A stretch of 64,000 nt of DNA from Rotaria sp. Silwood1 (GCA_905250075.1 CAJNOP010000098.1:66618-130617), one strand, 5' to 3'. Numbered from the stretch's first letter, positions 33,031 to 44,524 are shown. Numbers and translations are program-made. The notes: generated by a model from the sequence alone, not told the origin.

Positions 33031-35319
33031 TTAATTCGATGAATTTAAATTAAATAAAAGAGTATATCTATCAAGACGTAAAGATCTATAAACATGACAA
33101 AGGCTTGTATCATTTGTTGAACCTTGAATTAAATCCAGTACAACTGCTGCTAAAACTGGAGATTCAACGAATCCTCCGGCATTTGTTCCACCAACAAAAT
33201 AAACCTGCTGTTCTTTATTTTCATTAATTAATTGAGCAATGACTGGCATTCCATCGGGAGTCATTGGACGAATACAAAACCTTATTGGAAGAGTTTCTGA
33301 TTCACTTGCACCGATTTCATCAGGTAAATAAGAACGTATTGTTGAATAAAATAATTCAATTAATTGATTAAGATAAGGTGATTGAACAATTCCACGTTGG
33401 CCACAAAAAGCAAAACAGCCTGTCACGTATACATATTGTTCATTATAACTTGGTGTGACATTAATAACACCGATTGGATCTTTTTCTACTATTTTAAATC
33501 CATTTTTTATTAGATGAACATTCGGAAGTTTGGTCCAACATCCGAGGACACCTTGTACAGCTAATGATACATTATCTAATAATGGACAATCTAATTGATT
33601 AAGACTTGAAGTAAATATTATTTTTGACGAAGATATATCATCAATTGAACGAACTTGAGTTAACCATTTAAATTTAACATTTGGATTGTTTTCTAAAAAT
33701 TCAATCATATTGTGACAAAGTTTCACATCATTAATAGTAAAACCAGGTACTTCAATTCCAGCAGCATCTCCATCTGCAAGTACAAGACAAGGTATTTTTT
33801 CAAGAACTTGTGAATGTGATAATATTTGAAGATTATCTTCATTTGTATGATATTTTGTTTGAAATGATGATACAGTATTTAATGAAGTTAATGATGGACA
33901 TACTCGAATAATCCGACGATTTTTAATTGTATCTTGAACTACATTTGGATAATTTTGAGATATATGATCCCATAACTTGATTCCACATCGATTTATATTT
34001 GATATAAATCGATTGAATAAATTGACAACTAATTCTGGATAACCAGCAAGTTCAGTAAATCTATCAATCCAGACAAGTTCTCGATTATTAAATTGATCAT
34101 GTATTATTCTCCATCCTCCATTGTCTAATGGATATTTTCTTAAGCTATCTATTCTATAAAATACGGCATGTGGCATTGTTTCTGTAATAGATGCATGTCG
34201 GGCATCACATCCATCAAGCGTTGTACCACGACAAGATATTTCATTTTGATTAAATTCATTATTTGCCTCAGGACGATTATGTTCATCAATAATAGTTACC
34301 TTATAACCACTTTCACTAAGAAAGAAAGCAGTTACTAAACCCATGATGCCTGCTCCAATAATAGTAATTTCTTCATTTTTTCTCGATGAATCAATTAAAA
34401 ATGGCAATGGCGATTTAAATGATTGCTCAAGTACAACATTGGCAAGAAGAACAAAAGCAGCTTGATCCATAGTTTCACTACATCCAGGTACAGTCATAGC
34501 CGCTGATACAGCTTCTAATTCTTTTGGAGGATCTTTAATTGTAATTAAATCAAACGCATGTGAATCTAAACGAGCACTAATTTGTCCTTGTCGGACTCTT
34601 TCAATTAGAACATCAAGAGCTCCTGGAGCAAATGCACGAAATTCAGTAACAGATACAAGTCTTGCTCCACTTGGTATTATTTGAAAAAATTCTTTCGATA
34701 ATTGTTCATTAATATTTGTAACTCTATCAGCATCAACAGCAAGTATAACATGTGTAGCATTTCTAACAGCTTGTTCAGGTGTCATTGATATATTGATATT
34801 AGATGAAGCAATACCTTTTCTTCTTCGAATTTTATTCCTAACAGTTTCATCAGGGTCTGTTAATGATGGACTATAAACATTAACATTATGTTTAGCTCGA
34901 CATAGACGATAAGCAATCCGACTTCCAATAGCACCTGATCCAATTATTCCAATCGTTGAACAAGTTCCATCATTTGGTAAATGAAGATGTTCCATCATAT
35001 ATTCAGCAACAAATCGAGAATTTACACCTAATGTATTTAATACATTTATATTTAATTGTTTAGCTCGATGAACATGAATACGTGATAGTGATGAACCTCT
35101 TCGAATGATTGTTAATTGAGTATCATAACTGATTATTGAACGCCATAATTCAAGTGTTTCACTTCCAACAGAATTATTTCCAACAATAATAACATATGGA
35201 CGATGTTGACGAATAGCAGCACGAAGATTTGATTCATCTTGAACTAATTCTGGCAAATAAATTACTTTATCGCGATAAGGGATTTCACTTTTAAATGGAT
35301 AAGCAATTAATACTTGCAT
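33031..35319 (-). CDS. Fusion: D-2-hydroxyacid dehydrogenase-like + DAO-type FAD oxidoreductase
   Basis: One uninterrupted 762-aa frame. Residues 1-300 resemble a D-isomer 2-hydroxyacid dehydrogenase, with a catalytic-domain end (LGVNSRFVAEYMMEHL) and a Rossmann motif IGSGAIGSR at about 125-133. Residues 315-762 resemble a DAO-family flavoenzyme, with FAD-binding IGAGIMGLVTAFFL at about 320 and the C-terminal signature RPMTPDGMPVI then FVGGTNAGGFVESP. In dehydrogenases of this family the catalytic histidine sits in a TPH motif near the domain end. Here the matching place reads TVPGC (about 275-279), so the histidine seems lost and the first domain may not be catalytic. Likely substrates are amino or 2-hydroxy acids, but this is not provable here. 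The absence of introns in 2.3 kb, unlike neighbours, suggests horizontal acquisition or a retrocopy. Confidence 0.85.
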   Translation of the reverse strand: MQVLIAYPFKSEIPYRDKVIYLPELVQDESNLRAAIRQHRPYVIIVGNNSVGSETLELWRSIISYDTQLTIIRRGSSLSRIHVHRAKQLNINVLNTLGVNSRFVAEYMMEHLHLPNDGTCSTIGIIGSGAIGSRIAYRLCRAKHNVNVYSPSLTDPDETVRNKIRRRKGIASSNINISMTPEQAVRNATHVILAVDADRVTNINEQLSKEFFQIIPSGARLVSVTEFRAFAPGALDVLIERVRQGQISARLDSHAFDLITIKDPPKELEAVSAAMTVPGCSETMDQAAFVLLANVVLEQSFKSPLPFLIDSSRKNEEITIIGAGIMGLVTAFFLSESGYKVTIIDEHNRPEANNEFNQNEISCRGTTLDGCDARHASITETMPHAVFYRIDSLRKYPLDNGGWRIIHDQFNNRELVWIDRFTELAGYPELVVNLFNRFISNINRCGIKLWDHISQNYPNVVQDTIKNRRIIRVCPSLTSLNTVSSFQTKYHTNEDNLQILSHSQVLEKIPCLVLADGDAAGIEVPGFTINDVKLCHNMIEFLENNPNVKFKWLTQVRSIDDISSSKIIFTSSLNQLDCPLLDNVSLAVQGVLGCWTKLPNVHLIKNGFKIVEKDPIGVINVTPSYNEQYVYVTGCFAFCGQRGIVQSPYLNQLIELFYSTIRSYLPDEIGASESETLPIRFCIRPMTPDGMPVIAQLINENKEQQVYFVGGTNAGGFVESPVLAAVVLDLIQGSTNDTSLCHVYRSLRLDRYTLLFNLNSSN

Positions 35320-36661
35320 TTGTACAATTTTATTCTTTTTTTTTTATTTCTGAATATTAGTTTTCTTTTCCTTTACATCAACAGAAAAATAACAAAAATA
35401 GAAAACAACATTACCTTAAATATAATTTAACAGGTAATCATGAATCATTTAATCACTCCTACTTTTCTTCTTTACGCATGAAAAAAATCTTTTTAGTTTT
35501 GATCATATTACTTTCTCTTAATTTAACTCTCAATATATAGAATGTTTTTTTTCGTAGCGTATTAGATATTAACATTTAAATTAATATAATTGATATTTAC
35601 TCTGCATATATTAGTCGAGATCAATATATACAATTTTACTTGTTTTGCTTTCAACAATAATACTCGTTCTTCTTTATCAAGGACATTTTTATTTTAAGAA
35701 TTTTTATTAAATCAATTTATTTCTGCAATTTGTTAATCTATGCGTTATAAATGATAAAATAGTAGAGATATTGATTTCATATTTGTTCTTTTACAATCAA
35801 GATTATTTAGAATTGATTTACTCAACTGAATACAAATGTCGAATAAAAAGAATTGTGTCATTAAAAATACGTTTAGAAAATGCTGATAGTAAACAAGAAC
35901 TGATCGTCAAATTGAATTTTTTAAAGAATTATGTATCTATGAGTAATAAAAAAGATTGAATTGTTTTCGAAAAGAATTTTATATTAAGTAAAGAAAATCG
36001 GTGAAATAAAAAAAGTTATTTATTGAATAAACATACATTCATTTATGCTCTGTATCTGTTTCCATTAATATATATTTATTTGACATTGTTTCATTGATAA
36101 ATAAATAACTATAGAATATTTTTTTTCATCAATAGAGTCATTTATTTATTAAATTAAAAATGAAGAAAAAAATATTTAGATATTGAATTCGTTTTTCTTT
36201 TCTTCGATCTTAAAATAAAATTTTAAAAAGATAGTGCATCGAAGAAAGTATAGAGAGATATTTATTTGAAAAGAGAAAAAAACTAAATATTAATAAAAAT
36301 GCTATTTACTTTAAATAGTTAAATAAACATTGATAACTATATAAAAATAATCTATTCCGAAGATTTCATGTCACTTTTATCTTATTTCTTTTAATTGCTT
36401 CAACACTCATTAAAGTTGTATTTCATAAGAGCGACAATTGATTAATGTACATGTTTAACTTTTATCGAAAGAAGCAGAATCGATAAACGTACGGCAAGAC
36501 ATAATAAGCACGCTTCAAGTAAGAGAAAAAGCAAATGACAACGTGCGCTGTAATGATGCATAAAAAAGAAAAGAAGAAGATGCATATGAGTATGGTACAT
36601 CCATAGTCGAACACGACAATATTTATTAGATATTTTTATTTTTGGTTTTTTTCAATATATA
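35320..36661. other. Intergenic stretch between divergent genes
   Basis: AT-rich, about 1.3 kb between the minus-strand fusion gene and the plus-strand ART-TPR locus, so it should hold both 5' regions. No motif can be named. The open frame at 35771-35959 is not supported. Confidence 0.5.
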
Positions 36662-39600
36662 ATGGAGCAAGAATGCTTAAAATTTAGGAAGAACTCATCC
36701 TTTAACCAAGTAAGTACATCTAGCATACGAACTAGTGATGCTGATGGTAAGACAAAATCTGCACCATTGTCGACCGAGACAAGAGATAATCTAAACACTA
36801 TACGTGGCAATATTCAAGAAAAGTATGGCAACAATAGTCTTTTTCATTCACATTCTGTTATCCCAGATTGTGTTGTTGTTTGTTTGTCTTTAAACATGAA
36901 TGCTTCCGATGATGACCGTTACAAGTTAATGACTCAACTCCGACGAATTTTGCAGTACGATCGAAATATTTACAGACTCGAATCAGTGTATTGAATTTAT
37001 CACTAAAACCAAAGACAAAAACATATGTCTAATTGTATCTGATATACTTGGGCAACAAATTATACCTCTTGTTCAAGAAATCCCTCAACTCGACTCGATC
37101 TATGCGTTTTGCGCTCAAGAATCCAAATATGAACACTCGATAAATGATTGGAGAAAAGTGAGAGGAATATTTAGTCAAATTGAATTTATTTTTGATGAAA
37201 TTAAGCAAACCATTCAAGAGACCGAAAAAAAATTTGACACCAATAAGTATTCTTGTGTCATCGTCTGTCAGTGATATGAATGAACTAAATCAATCATTTA
37301 TGTACTCACAGTTACTTAAAGAGATTCTTCTCGATATGAAATATGATGATAAAGCAAAGCAAACTTTTATCGATTTTTGTCGTGTCCAAAACTCTGGTAA
37401 CGAGCAACAACTTCTTCGTATTGATGAATTTGAACGAGAATATCATCTTCATTCGCCTATTTGGTGGTATACAAAAGAATCATTTATATATTCAGTACTT
37501 AATAGAGTTCTCAGAACACAAGATACTGAGGTTATCATGAAAATGGGATAGTTTGTTCGAGATCTCCATCGACACATCGAGCAATTACACTTCGAATCAA
37601 ATGGTCGTCATCCACTAACCGTCTATCGAGGACAAGGAAAGTCGAATTTTGAATTTGACAAGTTGAGCAAAAGTAACGGTTGTCTTCTTTCCTTCAATAA
37701 TTTTGTGTCGACTAGTATTGATGAAGACGTCGCCAGAATCTTTGCAGAAAGTACTCGAAATGATTTGGCTTTAACAGGAATTCTCTTTAGAATGCAAATT
37801 GATCCAACGCTTTCATCAACTCTGTTCGCCTCAATAGATAATATAAGTTATTTCCAGGTTTCGAAAAAGAGATTCTCTTCTCAATGCATACTGTATTTCG
37901 AATCGATGAGATCGTACAAATGGAAGACCGATTATGGCAAGTCAATATGTCACTAACAAGAGATACCGATGAGCAATTGAATCGTCTTACTGAGCGCCTA
38001 CGAATAGAGACACAAGGATCAGCAGGATTGCATCGATTGGGTCAGTTGATGATCAAAATGGGTGCATTAAACAAAGCCGAAGAAGTCTACGAGACGCTTC
38101 AAGAGACAATACTCGATCAGGATTGGAGAGAACTTTCCCACGTCCACCATATGCTAGGATACATAAGCTCCATGGAAGGCATTCTTTCTAAAGCACTCTT
38201 TCACAACAAGAAAGCTCTCAATATCCAATTAACTTATCTGTCATCCGATAATCTTGAACTTTGCGCGACCTACTATAACGTTGGCTCGATTCTATGTCGC
38301 CAAAATGAGCTTCAAAGTGCATTAGAATGCTACGAGCATGCTCTTAATATTGATCTTGGCGTCCATGGCCCAATCAACTGAGTATTGCAGCTGCTTATAA
38401 CAACATCGGTGAAGTATATCGACTTATGGGAAATGACTTACTAGCACTCTCATATTATCAAAAGACATTTGAAATAAAACAAACATCTCTTCCATCCGAT
38501 CATCCCTCGTTAGCTGACACTTCTAACAACATTGGTGGGGTCCTCTATTCTATGGGTGATTATTCAAATGCACTGTCATATTATGAGAAGGCACTTGCAA
38601 TTCAAGAAAAATATCTTCCGCTCGACCACCCTTCTCCGATAACAACTTACAATAATATCGGTGCAACACATCGAGCGATGGACAATAATTCCACTGCACT
38701 GTCATACCATATGAGAGCATTGGAAGTCCAACAAAAATCTCTTCCACCGAGTCATTCATCGCTAGCTATTGTCCATAACAACATTGGGGACATACACCAA
38801 CAAATGGGTGATTATATTTCTGCACTCACATACTATGTTAAATCACTTGACATTCAAGAAGAATCACTTCCATCCAATCATCCATCGCTGGCTACTACGT
38901 ACAATAACATTGGCGGAGTACATCAAGCAATGGAAGATTATTCGAAAGTACTGTTATTCTATAAAAAAGCGCTCGAAATCCAACAAAAATCTCTACCATC
39001 TAATCATACATCGTTGGTTACCACATCCAATAATATGGGTGGGATATACTTGATGACAGAAAATTACTCGAATGCATTGTTATATTGTGAAAAAACACTT
39101 GATATCAGACGAAAATCTCTTCCATCCAATCATTCAGATCTGGCTATTGCCTATAATAACATTGATGAGGTACATCGATCGATGGGAAATTACTCGACAG
39201 CACTCATATTCTTTAAGAAAGTTCTTGAAGTTCGACAAAACTTACTTCCATTGAATTATTCCACACTGGCATTAACCTACAATAAACATGGGGAGACTCA
39301 TAATTCAATTGGAGACCATTTCAAGGCGCTTGAATCTTTTCAAAAGGCTCTCGAAATACAACAAAAAGCACTGCCTCCAGATCATCTTGATTACATCATA
39401 ACTTATAACAATTTGGGTGAAGCTTATTATTCCACAAGAAATTATTCGGCTGCAATCCCAAACTTTGAGAAGGCGCTTGAAATCGTGACAAAAACACTTC
39501 CATCTGATCATGTTTCGTTATCTTTCATCCATAACAATATTGGAAAGGTGTATCGATCAATAGGAGACAATACAACTGCACTCTCATACTATGAGAAAGC

Positions 39601-39820
39601 ACTAGAAATACAAGAAAAAACTCTTCCATTGAATCATTCTTCGAAAGCTATTACGCATAATAATGTAGCTCATGTCTTTGAAAAACTTCATCAATACAAA
39701 GAGGCCATCGAACATGCATTGCAAGCAGTAGAAATCGCACATTCTGTATTTGGGTCCGATCATTCTCAAGTGAGAGCTAATCAAGATTACCTTGATCAAC
39801 TTTGTAGAAAACTACCATGA
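36662..39820 (+). pseudogene. Mono-ADP-ribosyltransferase fused to kinesin-light-chain-like TPRs, disrupted
   Basis: The N-terminal region and an ART domain (about 37180-37960) are followed by about a dozen 42-residue TPRs (37960-39810, 126-bp DNA period, consensus YNNIG...G.Y..AL.YYEKALEI). The R-S-E triad of arginine-type ARTs is readable: R in VYRGQG (37621-37638), STS at about 37708-37716, and EKE at 37863-37871. Lesions: extra A near 36965; indel in the A8 run 37225-37232; in-frame TAG at 37549-37551; 1-nt loss near 37857 between the S and E motifs; 1-nt loss near 38370 (CCC). The TPR half from 38426 remains one open frame of 464 codons ending at 39820. ART-TPR proteins are abundant in bdelloids; the enzyme would move ADP-ribose from NAD to arginine. 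Some indels are in homopolymers, so assembly error is possible for part of them, but not for the TAG. Confidence 0.82.
38400..39800 (+). repeat. 126-bp coding repeat (42-aa TPR units)
   Basis: Units such as 'SYYEKALAIQEKYLPLDHPS' recur every 42 residues about eleven times. The low divergence between units implies amplification by tandem duplication or gene conversion. Phase is kept throughout. Confidence 0.88.
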
Positions 39821-42029
39821 ATGTCATATCGAATACAGTGATTACAACTGTAATTGAACTTTTTTCTATTGAATTTATTTGACTATTCAACAATTTTGCA
39901 CGAGCATCGCAGAAATTGAGTCTAGCTTTCTAGGCACACTTCTGATTTTTTCGGATAAACATTTTTTTGTCTTTTTATTTTCTAATCTCATGTCTGATGA
40001 ACAACTAAAAGTTTATTTTAAAAAAGTCTTTGTTTTCCAAAACAAAGTTCTATAGAAGACGTAATTTCCTTTTCCTTGAAAACGGACTTTTGGTATACTA
40101 TAGAAATACATTTTTTTTATTGCACCAACTACATTGATAGCTATCGCTGTTATCATTAGGAGTATAGGTCTCATGTGTGGACATACTTTAGGATAAGGAG
40201 AAAACCTACAACCTTATAAATAAATAAAAAAATAATTGGTAATGCTCGTATTAGTTATAGATTGATGTTGGTTGTGGAAATGTTTGATTATGTTTTTGGT
40301 TAATAAGACTTTGTTTCAATAGAACATATAATATGATACATATGTAAATTATTAATTATTGATCTATTACGTTTACAAATACTATGTTTAAAAATGGGGT
40401 CATATTTATTTGTGATAGTATTAAGTGCTTAATAATAATAAAAAACTCATTGTATTGCATCAATAAATGTGTACATTTTTGTTGAAAAATGTCTGAACCG
40501 AAATGATATAAGATCTTTATTATCATTATTAGAGTAGTATGGTTAGAAATAAACGTTGTATATTGAAAATATATCTAACAAGCAAAACTAAAATATCAAT
40601 AATTTGACAAAATATTAAAAATAGTAGATGAGTTTGTATTAGATAGCCATTTATGAGTTTGTGTTGAAATATATAGGAAGTTGCTAAATTGTCTAGCATG
40701 TCTATGTTAAATATAAAAATTAGTGATATTTTATTGCATTGATTAATTTAAAATAGTAAAAAAAATATCTACGAAACATAAAATCAATGAATATAATTGA
40801 AATATTTCGTCTGAATAATGTTAATCAAATAATAAACAATTTTAAAAAAATTGTGTTTTGATTGAATTTTCTAAAGGGCTATCTATAATGAACGTCAAGG
40901 AATAGATGCAGAAAAACGAGATTTATCAAAATTTGGACATTTTAAGACATGATGAAGACTAAGGATTACTTGTAGATTTTGAAAAGAGTAAATTTGTCCT
41001 AATTCTATTAGAAATCATCAAAGTATAAATGGCCAATATCAGTCGTTCAATATAAAACAAATAGAATATTTTAAAGGAAAAAAAAATTACATACTATTGG
41101 AAACACTGTTATAGATGAATGAAAAGAATGACAACTTCCTTGCATTGACGTGACATCTTTTGTTTTTGTTTTTTTTATTAAATATGTGATTGGTGTTGAT
41201 AATAAGCCACGTTTCATTCATTTATTAGCATTATTTTTATTATGATAATGATTAAGCGATGGAATAAATTAATTGCGCAATACATAAAAGAATAAAATCG
41301 AAATAAATCTATCTTTATCATCAAGATTTGAAGAATTTTGAACAAATTTATTATCATCTAATTGTTATCGATAATTAATCAAACATAAACATATTATCGA
41401 TCTTAAATCTGGGTTATTATTATAAAATTTTCACATATCATTAAAATGAAATCGAATAAATATTGAGTTGTTGTTTTTATAGTAGGAGAATCGAAAATAT
41501 TACTCACTACATATCGATAAATGGCCTGTGATTAGACATTAGAATTTCTTCTTGCAGATAATCATAATTCTTAATTTATATTTATTAAAAGAATATTTAT
41601 GATTCTCTAGGTAGTTAATTATCATCGAAATAATCTTATTGCTACTAGTTATTTCACTTTTGTTTTTATTTTTGCCCTTTTTTTTTCTTTTGGATATTCG
41701 TTCGATCACGTTTTATTGATGCTTTAGCTGCTTTTTCACTTTTATTAAGTACAATAGTTAATCTATGTCAATCGTTTTTTTATCTATCGATCAAAAACCA
41801 ATAGGAAATATTGATTAGTAAGAATATTGATCTTATTTATAGATTGATTTGCACAAATTTTAACATAAGTTAAAAAAAATAGATAATGCAATACTGATTT
41901 AAGCATATATTTAAAATATAGTGATTAGTTTTTCAGTCATATTTCACTAAACTTGCTCTTTTTTTTAGATTTTTCATTTTTAATAAGGTAAAAACGAATT
42001 GAAAATAAAATTCTTATTCTAGATAAGTA
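39821..42029. other. Intergenic stretch
   Basis: About 2.2 kb, very AT-rich, with no gene or repeat recognised. It should contain the promoter of the selenoprotein S gene near its right end. Confidence 0.5.
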
Positions 42030-42714
42030 ATGGATGATGTTACAATTGAAGACGAATTTGAATTAAATGAAGATAAATTATCTCAATCAGAAAGAGAATT
42101 TTCTCTTCGAAAATCATTTTCGATATTTCAAATACGTAAACACCTTTTTTTTCTTTTTTCTTTCTTAATTTTTCTTTTTAATCAAATGTAGTGAGTCAAC
42201 CATGGATCATATTTCTACTATTATCAATCATTATTCTTGTTATTATTTATATGAATAGAAATCGACGACGCTATAGAAATCTAATGGTTGATTCCAATTA
42301 CATTCAACATGAAAAAAATGAACAAAAAGATTCACGTAGATATTTAATGTTTTTTCTTTTTTCTAAAAATCTAAAAATTGATTTAATTCGTATAGATGAT
42401 CGATTCAATCGATATGATGATATGGAACGTATTCGACAAAAACAACAAAAAGCTTATGAAGAACAAGCTCTACGTTGTGCTCAACAAAAAAAAGCTGTGA
42501 AGCATTTTTTCTTATATTGACTATATTTATTTCTCTTTTTGAATTTTATTAGAAAATCGAAAGTGCAAAAACATCAGCAGATGAAAATTCTAGTCGAACA
42601 AAATATCGATCAAGTGATTATAATCCATTAACCGGACAATCGAATCGTGGATCCTCTGATTCATGTTCAGGGCGTCCATCTTCTCGTCGAAAGCCAGCCG
42701 GAGGATGATCTTAA
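42030..42714 (+). CDS. SELENOS: Selenoprotein S (VIMP), UGA read as selenocysteine
   Basis: Exons 42030-42135, 42192-42335, 42396-42496 and 42553-42714 give 170 aa, with Sec at 169. Intron 2 (42336-42395, 60 bp, in frame) is inferred; if retained it adds 20 residues. Exon 1 is an acidic N-terminus. Exon 2 begins with one transmembrane helix (PWIIFLLLSIIILVIIYM). A basic/coiled-coil stretch follows (MERIRQKQQKAYEEQ). The tail YNPLTG...SCSGRPSSRRKPAGG-U-S lines up with the vertebrate ending YNPLSG...GRRGPSSGG-U-G. The codon after GGA GGA is TGA (42706-42708), then TCT and TAA (42712-42714). The protein sits in the ER membrane and partners with p97/VCP and Derlins in ER-associated degradation, with the Sec-Cys pair acting as a reductase. 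Decoding is supported by the SECIS-like hairpin at 42757-42825. Confidence 0.87.
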
Positions 42715-42720
42715 ATTAAA

Positions 42721-42735
42721 CTCGTTTAAAACGAG
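42721..42735 (+). other. Small hairpin just after the SELENOS stop
   Basis: CTCGTT at 42721-42726, a TAA loop, and AACGAG at 42730-42735. It starts 12 nt after the UGA. It could assist UGA recoding in the way of stem-loops described just downstream of some Sec codons, or it may be incidental. Confidence 0.5.
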
Positions 42736-42756
42736 GTTTTTTTTAATTCATTATCT

Positions 42757-42825
42757 GTTCTTTTATAAATGATGTCATCTATGGAAACGCTTTAGCGACA
42801 TTGATTGACTGATTATCAAAAGAAC
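42757..42825 (+). promoter_or_regulatory. SECIS-like element of SELENOS
   Basis: Helix I: GTTCTTTTATAA (42757-42768) pairs with TTATCAAAAGAAC (42813-42825), 12 base pairs with one bulged C. The SECIS core AUGA is at 42769-42772 and its partner GA at 42803-42804 (TTGAT). Above it TGTC (42773-42776) pairs with GACA (42797-42800), then CTA with TAG (weaker above). The apical AAA (42785-42787) lies 12 nt after the UGA of the core, the spacing eukaryotic SECIS elements need. It sits 43 nt downstream of the stop, inside the expected 3' UTR. Confidence 0.78.
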
Positions 42826-43353
42826 ATTTTTTTTTTTGTTTAAATTAAATAAACAAATATTAAATTCTCTTCAAATAATTTTCATTTTCAGCTTTTAATC
42901 CAATTTTTAACCATTTTTGATTATTCTTCAGTTACTTTATTTTATCAGAGTATAGACAAAATCGGAGAAAATGTTTTTCTTTTCGAAAAAAAAACTCTTT
43001 TCTGCTGAAGAACCTACAAATTACTTTGTCAACATAAACCTTAAAATAAATTTCAGTTCAATGAAAAAGAACGAATACAAATCTACATTTCACAGATTGA
43101 ATTGACTCGATTCATAAACCGAATAGAACCAATCTTATCTCTTTTAAATATATGTCATGAATGAGAATCACTTGGAATTAAATGAGCGTATTGAAATAAA
43201 TGTTACATGATTTTAATTACTTTTAGTGGAGTTTCAAAAAAAAATGCCTTTTTGGTTTGCTTTCAATTTCGAACAAGCTGAACTGAGTATATCTCTGACA
43301 CATTGGTAACTGCAACGGAAACTAACGAAATGAAGGCGTCTGTATGTGTAATC
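42826..43353. other. Intergenic stretch
   Basis: The 3' flank of SELENOS is AT-rich with T-runs. No gene seen. Confidence 0.45.
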
Positions 43354-44393
43354 CAGGGTTGCCACCTCTTCCGCTTTGTTTTTTTCGCTGTTCCGCAATT
43401 TTCCGCTTTTGCATATAAAAAACTTTAGTTTATTTTTTATTCAAAAATTTGAGAAAATAAAATCCGACATTACGATATAGATTATGTTAGCTGTAGAGAT
43501 TTGCATCAGAATCAACGTCGGAGTCGTATCGAAGTGAACTAAATTTCTTGCCCATAATCCTTTTATAAAATGAGAATTTTCGTACTTTGTAGATTTTGTT
43601 CTTTAATAAGTTTTCTACACACTGATGCAGATTGAAGGCTCAATCAACGTCACATCGGGACCTGTGAACACGTAAAGGAAGCCGGAATCAATTTCTACTT
43701 CGATTTTTTCGACTTCAATTTTCTCTTCGTGTCCGTAGACCTCGATATATCGTTGATTGAGACTTCAAAGTACATCAGTTTGTAGAATACCCATCAAAGA
43801 ATAAAATTTAAAGCGCACAAAAATTCTGATGTTAAAAATTAGTTATTATCTAGAGATTTAGTTGATTCCGAAACTGCCTCCGGTGCAGGTCTCTTGTTAG
43901 CTGTTGCTAGCAGTCTATTGTTGTCTATATGATTCATTCTGTGTTCTATTCTGGAAAACAACGCTATGACCGAAAGTGTTTTTTCGGAAACGATACATAT
44001 ATTCAATCATTTTCTCAATAGAATATCAATCGATTCACTCACTGCAAATATATAGAGTCGTTGAAATACTTCAATGTCACACGAATTTTGCATACACATC
44101 TACTGTCTCAAAAATAGTTTCAAACCGAAATCCATTGAAACAGTCAATGTAACTACATTGAAAAAATGATGTGCTTAATAAAATATTCATCTTTTTTATG
44201 TGTCATTTATTGTGCTTTGGAGCTTTGCGAATAACAAAGAATCATGGAGAGAAGCAAAAAGTTATTGAAACCTACAGGAATGTGAAAATCCCAGAGAAAA
44301 CAGCTTTCCGCAATTTTCCGTTTTTTTACTTTTTGTTTCCGCTTTTTCTCACTGTGCTTTCCGCTTTTCTGGCTTGACGGGGTGGCATCCCCG
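43354..44393. mobile_element. hAT-like non-autonomous element (CAGGGTTGCCACC ends)
   Basis: The left end CAGGGTTGCCACC and the right end in reverse complement CGGGGATGCCACC are similar inverted repeats. 'tttccgctttt' and 'ccgcaattttccg' phrases lie near both ends. It has no transposase. A separate palindrome (43485-43915) occupies its left half. An 8-bp target duplication is not clear. Confidence 0.62.
43485..43915. repeat. Imperfect foldback, arms ~210 bp, centre near 43700
   Basis: 'ggctcaatcaacg' at about 43639 is mirrored by 'cgttgattgagac' at about 43752. The flanking 'attttgttctttaataag' and 'tacacactgatgcag' on the left have reverse-complement partners on the right (about 43770-43815). 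The match continues outward with more mismatches. No frame is present. Confidence 0.72.
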
Positions 44394-44524
44394 CATGTGA
44401 TGAAACGTTAAGATAAAACATAAATGTTTGAATAAAAATAGCTTGAATATTATATTTATTTCAATTGTTTACATTAAATGTTAAATGAAATAAATGAACA
44501 AATCAAGGTGAAGGATTATGTCAA

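Noticed and set aside
42336..42395. Reading straight through this 60-bp segment of SELENOS as coding
   Set aside because: It would put a hydrophobic LMFFLF string in the cytosolic helix, and the segment has GT...TATAG borders with a T-rich tract, so an intron is more likely; not certain because it is in frame.
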